DNA of 56,883 nucleotides from Acidovorax defluvii (lineage in GTDB: Bacteria > Pseudomonadota > Gammaproteobacteria > Burkholderiales > Burkholderiaceae_C). This document shows positions 9,164-16,628 of the stretch, one piece after another. Under the pieces are notes generated by a model that was not told where the DNA came from, did not search any database, and saw only the letters and a list, made by a program, of their open reading frames with translations. The stretch covers positions 1-56,883 of the forward strand of contig QLTU01000024.1 in assembly GCA_003268905.1 (NCBI GenBank), given 5' to 3'. The first letter of the stretch is position 1; each line of letters opens with the position of its first letter. The position numbers and the translations under genes are program-made.

Positions 9164-10069
9164 TCAATCCGCCCGGAGCGCTGCCCGCAGCTGCGCGCCC
9201 AGCTCGGGCTTGCCCGCAAACGGGTCGGTGGGGTTGCGGCCCAGCATGATGTCTTCCATGCGCGTCTGCACCGAGGCGATGGCCTTGGGGTGGCTGTAGA
9301 TGTAAAACTGGCCCGCAGCAGCGGCATCAAACACCTTTTGCGCCACCTCGGCAGCCGTGACCTTGCCACTGCCCACCGCCTTGTCGCTCATGGCCTGGCC
9401 GATGAGCTGGCTCTTGGTGGGCTTGTCGGCAGGCAGGTCGCCGGGGCGGTTGCGGTGGCTCTGGCTGATGCCCGTGGGCACAAAGAAAGGGCACAGCACG
9501 CTGGCGCTGATCTGGTCGGTGACCAGCGACAGGTCCTGGTACAGCGTTTCCGACAGGCTGACCACCGCATGCTTGCTCACGTTGTAGATGCCCATGTTGG
9601 GCGCTGCCAGCAAGCCCGCCATGCTGGCGGTGTTGACGATGTGACCGCGCCACGCGGGGTCTTTTTTGGCGGCGGCCAGCATCATGGGGGTGAACACGCG
9701 CACGCCGTGCACCACGCCCATGAGGTTCACGCCCAGCACCCATTCCCAGTCCTTCACCGAGTTTTCCCACACCAGGCCGCCCGCGCCCACGCCGGCGTTG
9801 TTGAACACCAGGTGCGGCGCGCCAAAGCGCTCGAGCACGGCGGCGCCAAGCTGCTCCATCTGCGCGGCGTCGGACACGTCCACGCGCTGGGCCAGCACCT
9901 GGGCCCCGGCGGCGCGCATCTCGGCGGCGGCGGCGTCCAGCGCATCCTGCTGCACGTCCACCAGTACCAGGTTCATGCCCAGGCGGGCGCCAATGCGTGC
10001 GCATTCGAGGCCAAAGCCCGAGCCCGCACCGGTGAGTATGGCGGTCTTGCCAGCAAAGTTATCGATCAT
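9164..10069 (-). CDS. SDR family NAD(P)-dependent oxidoreductase
   Basis: A 301-residue classical short-chain dehydrogenase/reductase. The Rossmann motif TGAGSGFG follows the first strand, NNAGVG marks strand 4, a serine lies in NTASMAG, and the YNVSK catalytic Tyr/Lys pair is present. The length is greater than the typical 250 residues because of a C-terminal extension after PTGISQS. The start is supported by AAGGAGA seven bases upstream of the ATG. The substrate cannot be read from sequence. The neighbouring enzymes (GST-like, MDR, thioesterase, second SDR) all point the same way but are separated by gaps with their own SD sequences. Confidence 0.88.
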   Translation of the reverse strand: MIDNFAGKTAILTGAGSGFGLECARIGARLGMNLVLVDVQQDALDAAAAEMRAAGAQVLAQRVDVSDAAQMEQLGAAVLERFGAPHLVFNNAGVGAGGLVWENSVKDWEWVLGVNLMGVVHGVRVFTPMMLAAAKKDPAWRGHIVNTASMAGLLAAPNMGIYNVSKHAVVSLSETLYQDLSLVTDQISASVLCPFFVPTGISQSHRNRPGDLPADKPTKSQLIGQAMSDKAVGSGKVTAAEVAQKVFDAAAAGQFYIYSHPKAIASVQTRMEDIMLGRNPTDPFAGKPELGAQLRAALRAD

Positions 10070-10221
10070 GTGTATCTCCTTTGGTGTGTAGATGATTCGG
10101 GGCCTTGCACTTCAAAACGGGGTGCGCCCAACCGGCGGACACCGTGCAAAGGCGGCCACGGCGCGCAGGTGCCGTCCGGATTTTTGCGCAGTGCGCGAGA
10201 GGCGGTAGAGGCGCTGCTCAA

Positions 10222-11157
10222 TCAAGAGGCAACCTCTTTGAGCACATAGCCGATGCGGGGAAAGTGCACATGCACCGTGCCGGCACGCGGATCGGTGCGG
10301 CGCACGGTGTAGCGCGTGCGCGTGGCGGCAATCAGCTCGCCCTCGGTGGGCTCGGTACCGAAGCTCTCGGCGGCAATGGTTACCCGGCTGCCCAGCGCGA
10401 TGCCGTGCTCGTCCTGAAAAATATCGTCCACCACCGGTATGGGTTCGGCCCCTGCGGCCACGGTGATGGCATCTGCCGCACTGAATTTCTCCATGCGGCC
10501 ATGCCCCAGTGCCGCCACCCGGTCCATCCACTCCAGCACGGCTGGCGTGGCCTGAAAGATGTCGGCCATCACCGGTACACACTGGCGTGTGAACCACAGG
10601 GGGTGGTAGGCGGCAAAGTCGGCCACGCAGGGCTCGGTGCCAAACGTGAAATCGTGCTCTTCCACCATGTGCGCCAGGCGCCGCAGATACGAGCGGTAGG
10701 CCGCCGTGGCATCGGGCGGGCGCAGGCGCTGCATGCCGGTGCTCATCTGGCGGCGGTCTTCCCCAAAGGCCTGGGCCGCCTCGGGCGCCACATTGGCAAA
10801 AAGTGCCTGCGCGCCGCGCGGCTGCAGGTTGTAGGCCATGGCGGCCCAGAACAGCGTGGTGTCGGCCCACTGCGCAAACACCCGCGCCACACCCTTGAGA
10901 TGCGGCGGATACAGCACCGGCTCGGGGTGCCCGTGTTCAAGCACCTGGCAGATCAGGGCCGAGTCGCAATAGATGTCGGCACCGATCTGCAAAAAGGGCG
11001 TCTTGCGATAACCACCGGTGAGGGCCAGCACATCGGGCTTGGGCGCGATGCTGGGGATGATCACCGACTTCCAGGGCAACTGCTTGAAACCCAGCACCAG
11101 CCGGATTTTTTCGGAAAACGGCGATGAGGGATAGTGGTGCAGGATCAACGCAGACAT
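10222..11157 (-). CDS. Glutathione S-transferase family protein with C-terminal extension
   Basis: The first about 80 residues are a thioredoxin-fold GST N-terminal domain (YPSSPFSEKIRLVLGFK and a YCDSALICQVLE glutathione-site segment). A helical GST C-domain follows to about residue 210. The last 100 residues are not GST-like: they include VPVVDDIFQDEHGIALGSRVTI and end TVHVHFPRIGYVLKEV, resembling a beta-rich domain that I cannot name with confidence. The ATG is preceded by TGGAGAC. The role is probably conjugation or isomerisation of a small molecule; the partner domain suggests a specialised function. Confidence 0.82.
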   Translation of the reverse strand: MSALILHHYPSSPFSEKIRLVLGFKQLPWKSVIIPSIAPKPDVLALTGGYRKTPFLQIGADIYCDSALICQVLEHGHPEPVLYPPHLKGVARVFAQWADTTLFWAAMAYNLQPRGAQALFANVAPEAAQAFGEDRRQMSTGMQRLRPPDATAAYRSYLRRLAHMVEEHDFTFGTEPCVADFAAYHPLWFTRQCVPVMADIFQATPAVLEWMDRVAALGHGRMEKFSAADAITVAAGAEPIPVVDDIFQDEHGIALGSRVTIAAESFGTEPTEGELIAATRTRYTVRRTDPRAGTVHVHFPRIGYVLKEVAS

Positions 11158-11222
11158 GGGCTGTCTCCAGTGCAGTGGTTGAAACAGGCGGGGCCGTGCG
11201 GGGCATCAGCGCTTTGCGCTGC

Positions 11223-11690
11223 TCAGGGCGGGCTCCACAGCATCTCGATATGGGGAATGTCGTCTTCGAGGTACACATCGGACACCGCCACAAACCCCAG
11301 GCTGCCATAAAAGCGCTGCAGATGCGCCTGCGCGCTGATGCGCACCGCCCTGCCCGGCCACACCTGGTTGCAGCGGGCCAGCCCCTGCGCCATCAGGGCC
11401 CGGCCCGTGCCGCCACCGCGCGCCTCGGGGGCCGTGACCACACGGCCAATGGAGGGCTCGGGGTAGTTCACCCCCGGGTCTACCACGCGCAGGCAGGCCT
11501 TCAGTGCGCCCGCGCTGTCGTAGCCCAGCAGATGCCACGCGTGCTTGTCGGCGCCATCGGGGTCCTGGTAAGGGCCCTGCTCCAGGATGAACACCTTGCA
11601 GCGCAAGGCCAGCGCATCGTGCAACGCGTGCACACCCAGGTCGTCGAAACGGGCCCAGGTCCAGTGCAACGCAGGGGGCAGGTCGGGCAT
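11223..11690 (-). CDS. GNAT family N-acetyltransferase (ElaA-like)
   Basis: A 155-residue single-domain GNAT. The acetyl-CoA binding loop is seen as RGGGTGRALMAQGL, preceded by a strand ending GRVVTAPEA. The N-terminus (ALALRCKVFILEQGPYQDPDGAD) is the signature of the ElaA subgroup. The substrate is unknown. It follows the GST-like gene's neighbourhood on the same strand with about 40 bp to the oxidoreductase. Confidence 0.88.
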   Translation of the reverse strand: MPDLPPALHWTWARFDDLGVHALHDALALRCKVFILEQGPYQDPDGADKHAWHLLGYDSAGALKACLRVVDPGVNYPEPSIGRVVTAPEARGGGTGRALMAQGLARCNQVWPGRAVRISAQAHLQRFYGSLGFVAVSDVYLEDDIPHIEMLWSPP

Positions 11691-11729
11691 TTTGCGCTCA
11701 GCCTCTCAGGTCAAAAATATCAACGTGGA

Positions 11730-12746
11730 TCAGATGAGTTTGACGAGTTGCTTGCCAAAGTTCTTGCCCTTGAGCAGGCCCAAAAAGGCCTCGGGCGCGG
11801 CGGCAATGCCCTGGGCAATGGTTTCACGCGGGCGCAGCTTGCCCGTGCCCACCAGGGTGCCCAGCTCTTTCAGGGCATCGGGCCACACTTCCATGTGCTC
11901 GCTGACGATGAAGCCTTCGATCTTCATGCGGTTGATGAGGATCAGCGCCGGGTTGGCCATGGGCAAGGGCGCGCCATCGTAGCCAGCGATCATGCCGCAC
12001 AGGGCCACGCGGCTGAAAGCGTTCATGCGCAGCATCACGGCATCCATGATCCAGCCGCCCACGTTCTCGAAATAGCCGTCGATGCCGTTGGGGCAGGCTT
12101 CCTTCAAGGCCTTGGACATGGCCCGCACGTCGCTGTGTTCCTTGTAGTCAATGCACACGTCAAAGCCCAGCTCTTCAACCGCGTACTTGCACTTCTCGGC
12201 ACCACCGGCAATGCCCACGGCGCGGCAGCCGCGCGCCTTGGCCAGGGCCGCAAACGCGCTGCCCACGGCACCGGTGGCGGCACTCACCACCACGGTGTCA
12301 CCTTCCTTGGGCGCAATGATTTTCACCAGGCCATACCAGGCCGTCACGCCGGGCATACCCACGGCGCCCAGGTAGTGCGACAGCGGCACATGCGTGGTGT
12401 CCACCTTGCGCAGCGCGCCCACAGCATTGCCATCGACCACGCTGTATTCCTGCCAGCCACCCATGCCCACCACCTTGTCGCCCACGGCATATTTGGGGTG
12501 CTTGCTCTCCAACACTTCGCCAACGGTGCCGCCAATCATCACTTCGCCCAGGCCCTGCGACGCGGCGTAGCTCTTGCTCTCATTCATGCGGCCGCGCATG
12601 TAGGGGTCCAGGCTGAGGAAATGGTGGCGCACCAGCACTTCGCCATCCTTGAGCGCAGGGGTGTCGGTGGCCACCAGCTTGAAGTTGCTGGCCACGGCTT
12701 CACCCTGGGGGCGGTTGTCGAGCACGATTTGTTGATTGCTTGGCAT
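11730..12746 (-). CDS. NADP-dependent oxidoreductase, zinc-independent MDR (CurA/leukotriene-B4 reductase type)
   Basis: A 338-residue medium-chain reductase lacking catalytic zinc ligands. The N-terminus (LVATDTPALKDGEVLVRHHFLSLDPYMRGRM) and the nucleotide-binding GAVGSAFAALAKARG are typical of NADPH-dependent alkenal/one reductases that reduce alpha,beta-unsaturated carbonyls. SD AAGGAG sits properly before the ATG. An interspersed repeat copy lies immediately upstream. Confidence 0.9.
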   Translation of the reverse strand: MPSNQQIVLDNRPQGEAVASNFKLVATDTPALKDGEVLVRHHFLSLDPYMRGRMNESKSYAASQGLGEVMIGGTVGEVLESKHPKYAVGDKVVGMGGWQEYSVVDGNAVGALRKVDTTHVPLSHYLGAVGMPGVTAWYGLVKIIAPKEGDTVVVSAATGAVGSAFAALAKARGCRAVGIAGGAEKCKYAVEELGFDVCIDYKEHSDVRAMSKALKEACPNGIDGYFENVGGWIMDAVMLRMNAFSRVALCGMIAGYDGAPLPMANPALILINRMKIEGFIVSEHMEVWPDALKELGTLVGTGKLRPRETIAQGIAAAPEAFLGLLKGKNFGKQLVKLI

Positions 12747-12758
12747 GAGAGTCTCCTT

Positions 12759-12822
12759 TTTACTACTGTTTTGATAGCTACTGGCGCTTGACCTTCAAGC
12801 GCTAGAGCCCGTTTTGATTAAA
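12759..12822 (+). repeat. Interspersed repeat, copy 4
   Basis: TTTTGATAGCTACTGGCGCTTG followed by TTCAAGCGCTAGAGCCCG, with GGCGCTTGA/TCAAGCGCT arms forming a hairpin. It lies between the thioesterase and the MDR gene. Confidence 0.75.
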
Positions 12823-12858
12823 AAAGCTGTCAAATACAGCGCTGCGCCCTGGCACGCC

Positions 12859-13284
12859 TCAGTCGGTTGAAATGGCCTGCGACCCCGCCCCGGCATCGGC
12901 GGACTGGCGCCGTACATACTTGAACGTGCCCGTGGCGTGGCTGCAAATGCGGCCTTCGGCGTCATACACCGTGCCTTCGGCAAAAGCCATGCTGGCGGTG
13001 CGGTGGATCAACCGCCCCTTGGCCACCAGCGGCCCACGCGCGGGCTGCATGAAACTGGTCTTCATCTCGATGGTGACCACGCCGAATTCGGGTGTGTCAC
13101 TGCGCGCTGCCGTGGCCAGGGTCACATCCAGCAAGGTCATTGATGCACCGCCGTGGGTTACGTCAAACGAATTCAGGTGCTCTGGGCGTGCCTCGTAATG
13201 CAGCTCCGACTCGCCCCCCGCCATGCGGTGCAGTGTGAACCCAAGATGGCTGACAAATGGGATTTCGGCACCAAAATTCAACAC
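12859..13284 (-). CDS. PaaI family hotdog-fold thioesterase
   Basis: A short hotdog protein with the PaaI/DUF4442-like pattern: a conserved HLNSFDVTHGGASMTLLD central helix with the catalytic-region His-Gly-Gly, then a beta-sheet ending TGTFKYVRR. Such proteins hydrolyse acyl-CoA thioesters. I chose the GTG at 13284 because GGAG lies six bases upstream; a TTG two codons earlier would overlap that SD. This start gives 141 residues. It may serve the acyl-CoA pathways encoded nearby. Confidence 0.85.
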   Translation of the reverse strand: MLNFGAEIPFVSHLGFTLHRMAGGESELHYEARPEHLNSFDVTHGGASMTLLDVTLATAARSDTPEFGVVTIEMKTSFMQPARGPLVAKGRLIHRTASMAFAEGTVYDAEGRICSHATGTFKYVRRQSADAGAGSQAISTD

Positions 13285-13463
13285 AGGCAACTCCAGGGTT
13301 TACAAAAAGGCAGCAAGCATAGTCTTGCAAGGCCGATGTGGCCATATTGGGGGGCGACAGGGGCGGTTGGCCAGCACGGCGGCAACCTGCAGGACGGCAG
13401 CGTCCGGGCCATTCGGGCAGCCCGGCACACAACGGGCCGCCCCAAAAGCGGCGCCCTGCACGC

Positions 13464-14255
13464 TCATCCGCCCGTGACCACGCTCACGCCACCATCCACC
13501 GCAAGCCACTGGCCCGTGATGTGCTTGCCCGCATCCGAGGCATACAGGGCGCACAGACCCTTGAGGTCTTCGTCGTCGCCCAGCCGGCCCAGCGGGGCGT
13601 GGGCAGCCAGTGCCTCTTCGCCCATGGCCTTGAGAGTGCCCAGCGTCATCTTGCTGGGAAAGAACCCCGGGCAGATGGCATTGACGCGGATGTTGTACTT
13701 GCCCCATTCGGCGGCCAGCGCACGCGTGAAATTGATGACTGCGCCCTTGGAGGTGTTGTAGGCAATGGTGTTCATGCCAATCGGGTTGCCGCCCAGGCCC
13801 GCGATGGACGCCACATTGATGATGCTGCCGCTGCGCCGCGCGATCATGGTGTGTTTGGCAATGTGCTGGCTCAGGATGAAGTAGCCACGCACATTGAGGT
13901 TCATCACCTTGTCCCAGGCCTCTAGGGGGTGGTCTTCGGCGGGCGCTCCCCAGGTGGCACCGGCATTGTTGACCAGAATATCCACATGGCCCATGCGCTC
14001 CAGCGTTTCATCGGCCAGGCGCCGGATGTCGGCTTCTTGCGAGCAATCGGCGGCAATCCAGCGCGCATCAATGCCGGCAGCCTGCAGGTCGGCCGTGGCT
14101 TCTTCCAGATCAGACGCCTTGCGCGAGCTCAGCATGATCCGGGCACCGGCCTCGCCCAGCGCATGCGCCAGCTGCAGGCCCAGCCCGCGCGAGCCACCGG
14201 TGACAAGGGCCGTCTTGCCCGTGAGGTCAAACAATTGCTGGATGGTGCGGGTCAT
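13464..14255 (-). CDS. SDR family oxidoreductase
   Basis: A 263-residue classical SDR. It has the cofactor motif TGGSRGLG, NNAGATWGAPAED, a serine in NVASIAG and the catalytic YNTSK. The C-terminus GQWLAVDGGVSVV is typical of 3-oxoacyl-ACP reductase-like and gluconate dehydrogenase-like members. The frame is open 22 codons further upstream, but the ATG giving MTRTIQQLFDL has a GGAGA ribosome site. Substrate unknown. Confidence 0.88.
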   Translation of the reverse strand: MTRTIQQLFDLTGKTALVTGGSRGLGLQLAHALGEAGARIMLSSRKASDLEEATADLQAAGIDARWIAADCSQEADIRRLADETLERMGHVDILVNNAGATWGAPAEDHPLEAWDKVMNLNVRGYFILSQHIAKHTMIARRSGSIINVASIAGLGGNPIGMNTIAYNTSKGAVINFTRALAAEWGKYNIRVNAICPGFFPSKMTLGTLKAMGEEALAAHAPLGRLGDDEDLKGLCALYASDAGKHITGQWLAVDGGVSVVTGG

Positions 14256-14483
14256 GTCGTTGTCTCCTGAATTGAATGGGGTCGCTGCCAGCAACCGGTC
14301 TGGCACTGCGTCGCGATGCATTGTGCGTTGACGTAGCGGCGTGGTCTGTCGCCTGCGCGATTGGAAGACACGGATGAGAAGCTCGGCGTAATCACCCGAT
14401 TGACCTGTCGAATTTATTTACAACTGAGACGTTACTGGCGGCTGAAAAGACAGCAAACCATTGATTCATAAAGATTTTTTTAT

Positions 14484-14498
14484 TGGCACAAAGCGTGC
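14484..14498 (+). promoter_or_regulatory. Sigma-54 (RpoN) type promoter
   Basis: TGGCAC, five bases, then GTGC matches the -24/-12 consensus TGGCAC-N5-TTGC with a single mismatch and exact GG-to-GC spacing. The predicted start is about 30 nt before the PEP-CTERM gene's ATG. RpoN control of PEP-CTERM genes together with PrsK/PrsR-type regulators is known in related bacteria; assignment here is by motif only. Confidence 0.6.
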
Positions 14499-14540
14499 TT
14501 TGTAACAGTGGCTTCAGAAAACCATCCAGGAGAACCCACC

Positions 14541-15221
14541 ATGTCGATGACAAAAAAACTCGCTATCGCAGGCATCCTGTCGGGTGCCTGCCTTGCTGTG
14601 CACGCTGCGCCCGTGACGTATCTGGCTGCAGACAACAACGTGACCACGCTCGCGCAAATGGTGAACTCGACCGCAGCCGCGGCGTCGTTCCTTTCGGTGG
14701 CTGGGGCCCTGAACACCGTGGATTTCGAATCCCCCCTGCCTGCCAACCTCACCATCACCGGCGGCACGACCAACACCGGAACCCCCGGATGTGGCGCCGT
14801 GTGCGGATTCAATACCACTGCGGGTGGCGCACTCTTTCGGACCGTAAGTGGCGGCTCGGTCACTTTTTCCTTCGTCAACGCAGTGGATGCTTTCGGCTTT
14901 TTCGTGAACGGCCTGCAGACCAATCTGGTTCCGCAGCAAACCATCACGTACGTGGATGGTTCCTCGGTCACACAGACCATCAACATGCCCTCGGCGATCA
15001 ACGGTGGCGGCGCTTTCATTGGCTTCATTGACTACGGTCAGCTGATCTCCAGCGTGACTTTCAATGCGACAAACGACATTCTTGGGTTTGACGACCTGCG
15101 CTTCGGCCGCTCGGCCAACAACCCTGAAGATCCCAACAATGTGCCCGAGCCCGGCTCGCTTGCACTGCTCGGAATAGCGCTCGCAGGGCTTGCATCGATT
15201 CGCCGCCGCCAACAGCGCTGA
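14541..15221 (+). CDS. PEP-CTERM sorting domain-containing protein
   Basis: A 226-residue secreted protein. It has an N-terminal signal peptide (basic MSMTKK, hydrophobic core, cut near VHA-AP) and a C-terminal PEP-CTERM sorting signal: VPEPGSLALL, hydrophobic helix, then a basic RRRQQR tail. Such proteins are processed by an exosortase and usually linked to exopolysaccharide or floc formation. The middle is low in Lys, rich in Thr/Gly/Asn, and has a FGFFVNGL beta-strand pattern common in this class. The ATG at 14541 has CAGGAGAA upstream. No exosortase gene is in the window, so the sorting machinery must lie elsewhere. Confidence 0.9.
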   Translation: MSMTKKLAIAGILSGACLAVHAAPVTYLAADNNVTTLAQMVNSTAAAASFLSVAGALNTVDFESPLPANLTITGGTTNTGTPGCGAVCGFNTTAGGALFRTVSGGSVTFSFVNAVDAFGFFVNGLQTNLVPQQTITYVDGSSVTQTINMPSAINGGGAFIGFIDYGQLISSVTFNATNDILGFDDLRFGRSANNPEDPNNVPEPGSLALLGIALAGLASIRRRQQR

Positions 15222-15307
15222 TCGAGTGCCTGAGCGCCCGGCGCGCGAGACATCGTCGGGCGCGCGCACCCGTGGCAGGCCGTCAACAATTCTCGGCAGC
15301 CATCAGG

Positions 15308-15366
15308 GCAAAAATAGCGTGCAACCCCCATCCAGCAAGCGTTGACAGCTATATTTTTCAAAGCAT
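15308..15366 (-). repeat. Interspersed repeat, copy 5
   Basis: On the minus strand: GCTTTGAAAAATATAGCTGT, CAACGCTTGCTGGATGG, then TTGCACGCTATTTTT. This variant ends in TGCACGCTATTT, as does the copy inside the acyl-CoA dehydrogenase gene, which suggests a subfamily. Confidence 0.65.
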
Positions 15367-15446
15367 CCGAGTCGAGTGCGACCAGAGCAAGGCCCACTGC
15401 AGGGTGTTGTATGGTGTGATCCCGGATTCAGTGACCCGAGGCGCCC

Positions 15447-16619
15447 ATGAAATCTGTCGATGATCGCTCGCGAGGCCTCCCGGTCGCGCTGGCGCTGGTT
15501 GTATTGCTCGTTGCGTATGGCTCGCTGTTTCCCTTCCAGTGGAACTTCAATGCGCCACAGGCGTTCATCTGGAGCGGCCGCATCGGTCTGGTGGACCTGA
15601 TCGAAAACATCGCGTTGTTTGTGCCCCTGGGTGGGCTGCTGGGCTGGGCTGGGCAGGGGCGTCCGCGCAAGTGGGTGTTTTTTGCCGCTTGGCTGGTGGC
15701 GGCGATAGTGTTGGCCAGCGCGCTGCAATGGTTGCAAAAATTCCTGCCCCGCACCCCTGCACTTTCAGATGTCATCTTCAACATGGCGGGCTATGCCCTG
15801 GGCTGGGGCGCCGGGTTTGCCGCACGGTGGCGTGTGGGTCACTTGCTGAACCGGCACCAGGGTTGGGCCGATGCCGACCAGTTCACGCTGGTGCTGATCG
15901 CGCTGTGGTGGGTGGCAGAGCTGTATCCGCTGATCCCCACGCTGGACGTTTCCTCGGTGGCACAGAACGTCAAGTCGCTGTGGCAGCAAGACCTGTGGCA
16001 GCCGCGGCGCATGCTGCTGCATGTGGGCATAGCGGTGATTGGCTTGTCTGCCATTGCGCACCTGGCCCGCACCGCCCATCTGGCGCACCGCACACACACG
16101 TTGGCCCTGCTGGCCACACTGGCGGTGCTGGCAGGCAAATTCGTGGTCGTGGGTCAGTCGCCGGGCATGGCGGTGGTGCTGGGCATTGGGGGCGGCTGGT
16201 TGCTGTGGCGCTGGCTGGATACGTGGGCGCCGGGGACACGCTGGGCGGCCACGGCATGGGTGGCCTTGGCCACCTACCTGCTCGACGCGATCTGGCCCTG
16301 GGCGTGGCGCACGCCGCCGGCCGACATGGAATGGATGCCGTTTGCTTCCACGCTCTCGACCTGGGTGCAGTCTGCAATCACCGCGCGGGCGTTTGAATGC
16401 CTGTGCTTTGGCGCCGTCCTCTGGAGCACGGTGCGCAACGGCGCCTTGCTGGTGGGCATGACCATCAGCACGGCGGTGCTTGCACTGGCGTGCGAATGGA
16501 CGCAGCGCTATCTGCCCACCCGCACAGCCGAAATCACCTCGGTGCTGCTGGCCATAGGCATGGGCTGGCTGCTGTCGGTATGCACCACAGCGCGCAGACC
16601 ACGCAACGTTGGTATGTGA
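15447..16619 (+). CDS. VanZ family integral membrane protein
   Basis: A 390-residue polytopic membrane protein with roughly ten hydrophobic segments. The N-terminal third matches the VanZ-like domain: YGSLFPFQW, LVDLIENIALFVPLGGLLGWAG, and SDVIFNMAGYALGWGAG. The C-terminal third repeats the pattern (RAFECLCFGAVLW, ACEWTQRYLPTRTAEITSVLL), suggesting two VanZ-like halves. Function is unknown; VanZ itself confers low-level teicoplanin resistance, but most homologues are uncharacterised. A GAGG lies before the ATG. Downstream of the PEP-CTERM gene on the same strand, VanZ-like proteins sometimes neighbour exosortase systems. Confidence 0.82.
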   Translation: MKSVDDRSRGLPVALALVVLLVAYGSLFPFQWNFNAPQAFIWSGRIGLVDLIENIALFVPLGGLLGWAGQGRPRKWVFFAAWLVAAIVLASALQWLQKFLPRTPALSDVIFNMAGYALGWGAGFAARWRVGHLLNRHQGWADADQFTLVLIALWWVAELYPLIPTLDVSSVAQNVKSLWQQDLWQPRRMLLHVGIAVIGLSAIAHLARTAHLAHRTHTLALLATLAVLAGKFVVVGQSPGMAVVLGIGGGWLLWRWLDTWAPGTRWAATAWVALATYLLDAIWPWAWRTPPADMEWMPFASTLSTWVQSAITARAFECLCFGAVLWSTVRNGALLVGMTISTAVLALACEWTQRYLPTRTAEITSVLLAIGMGWLLSVCTTARRPRNVGM

Positions 16620-16628
16620 GCTGTCAGC

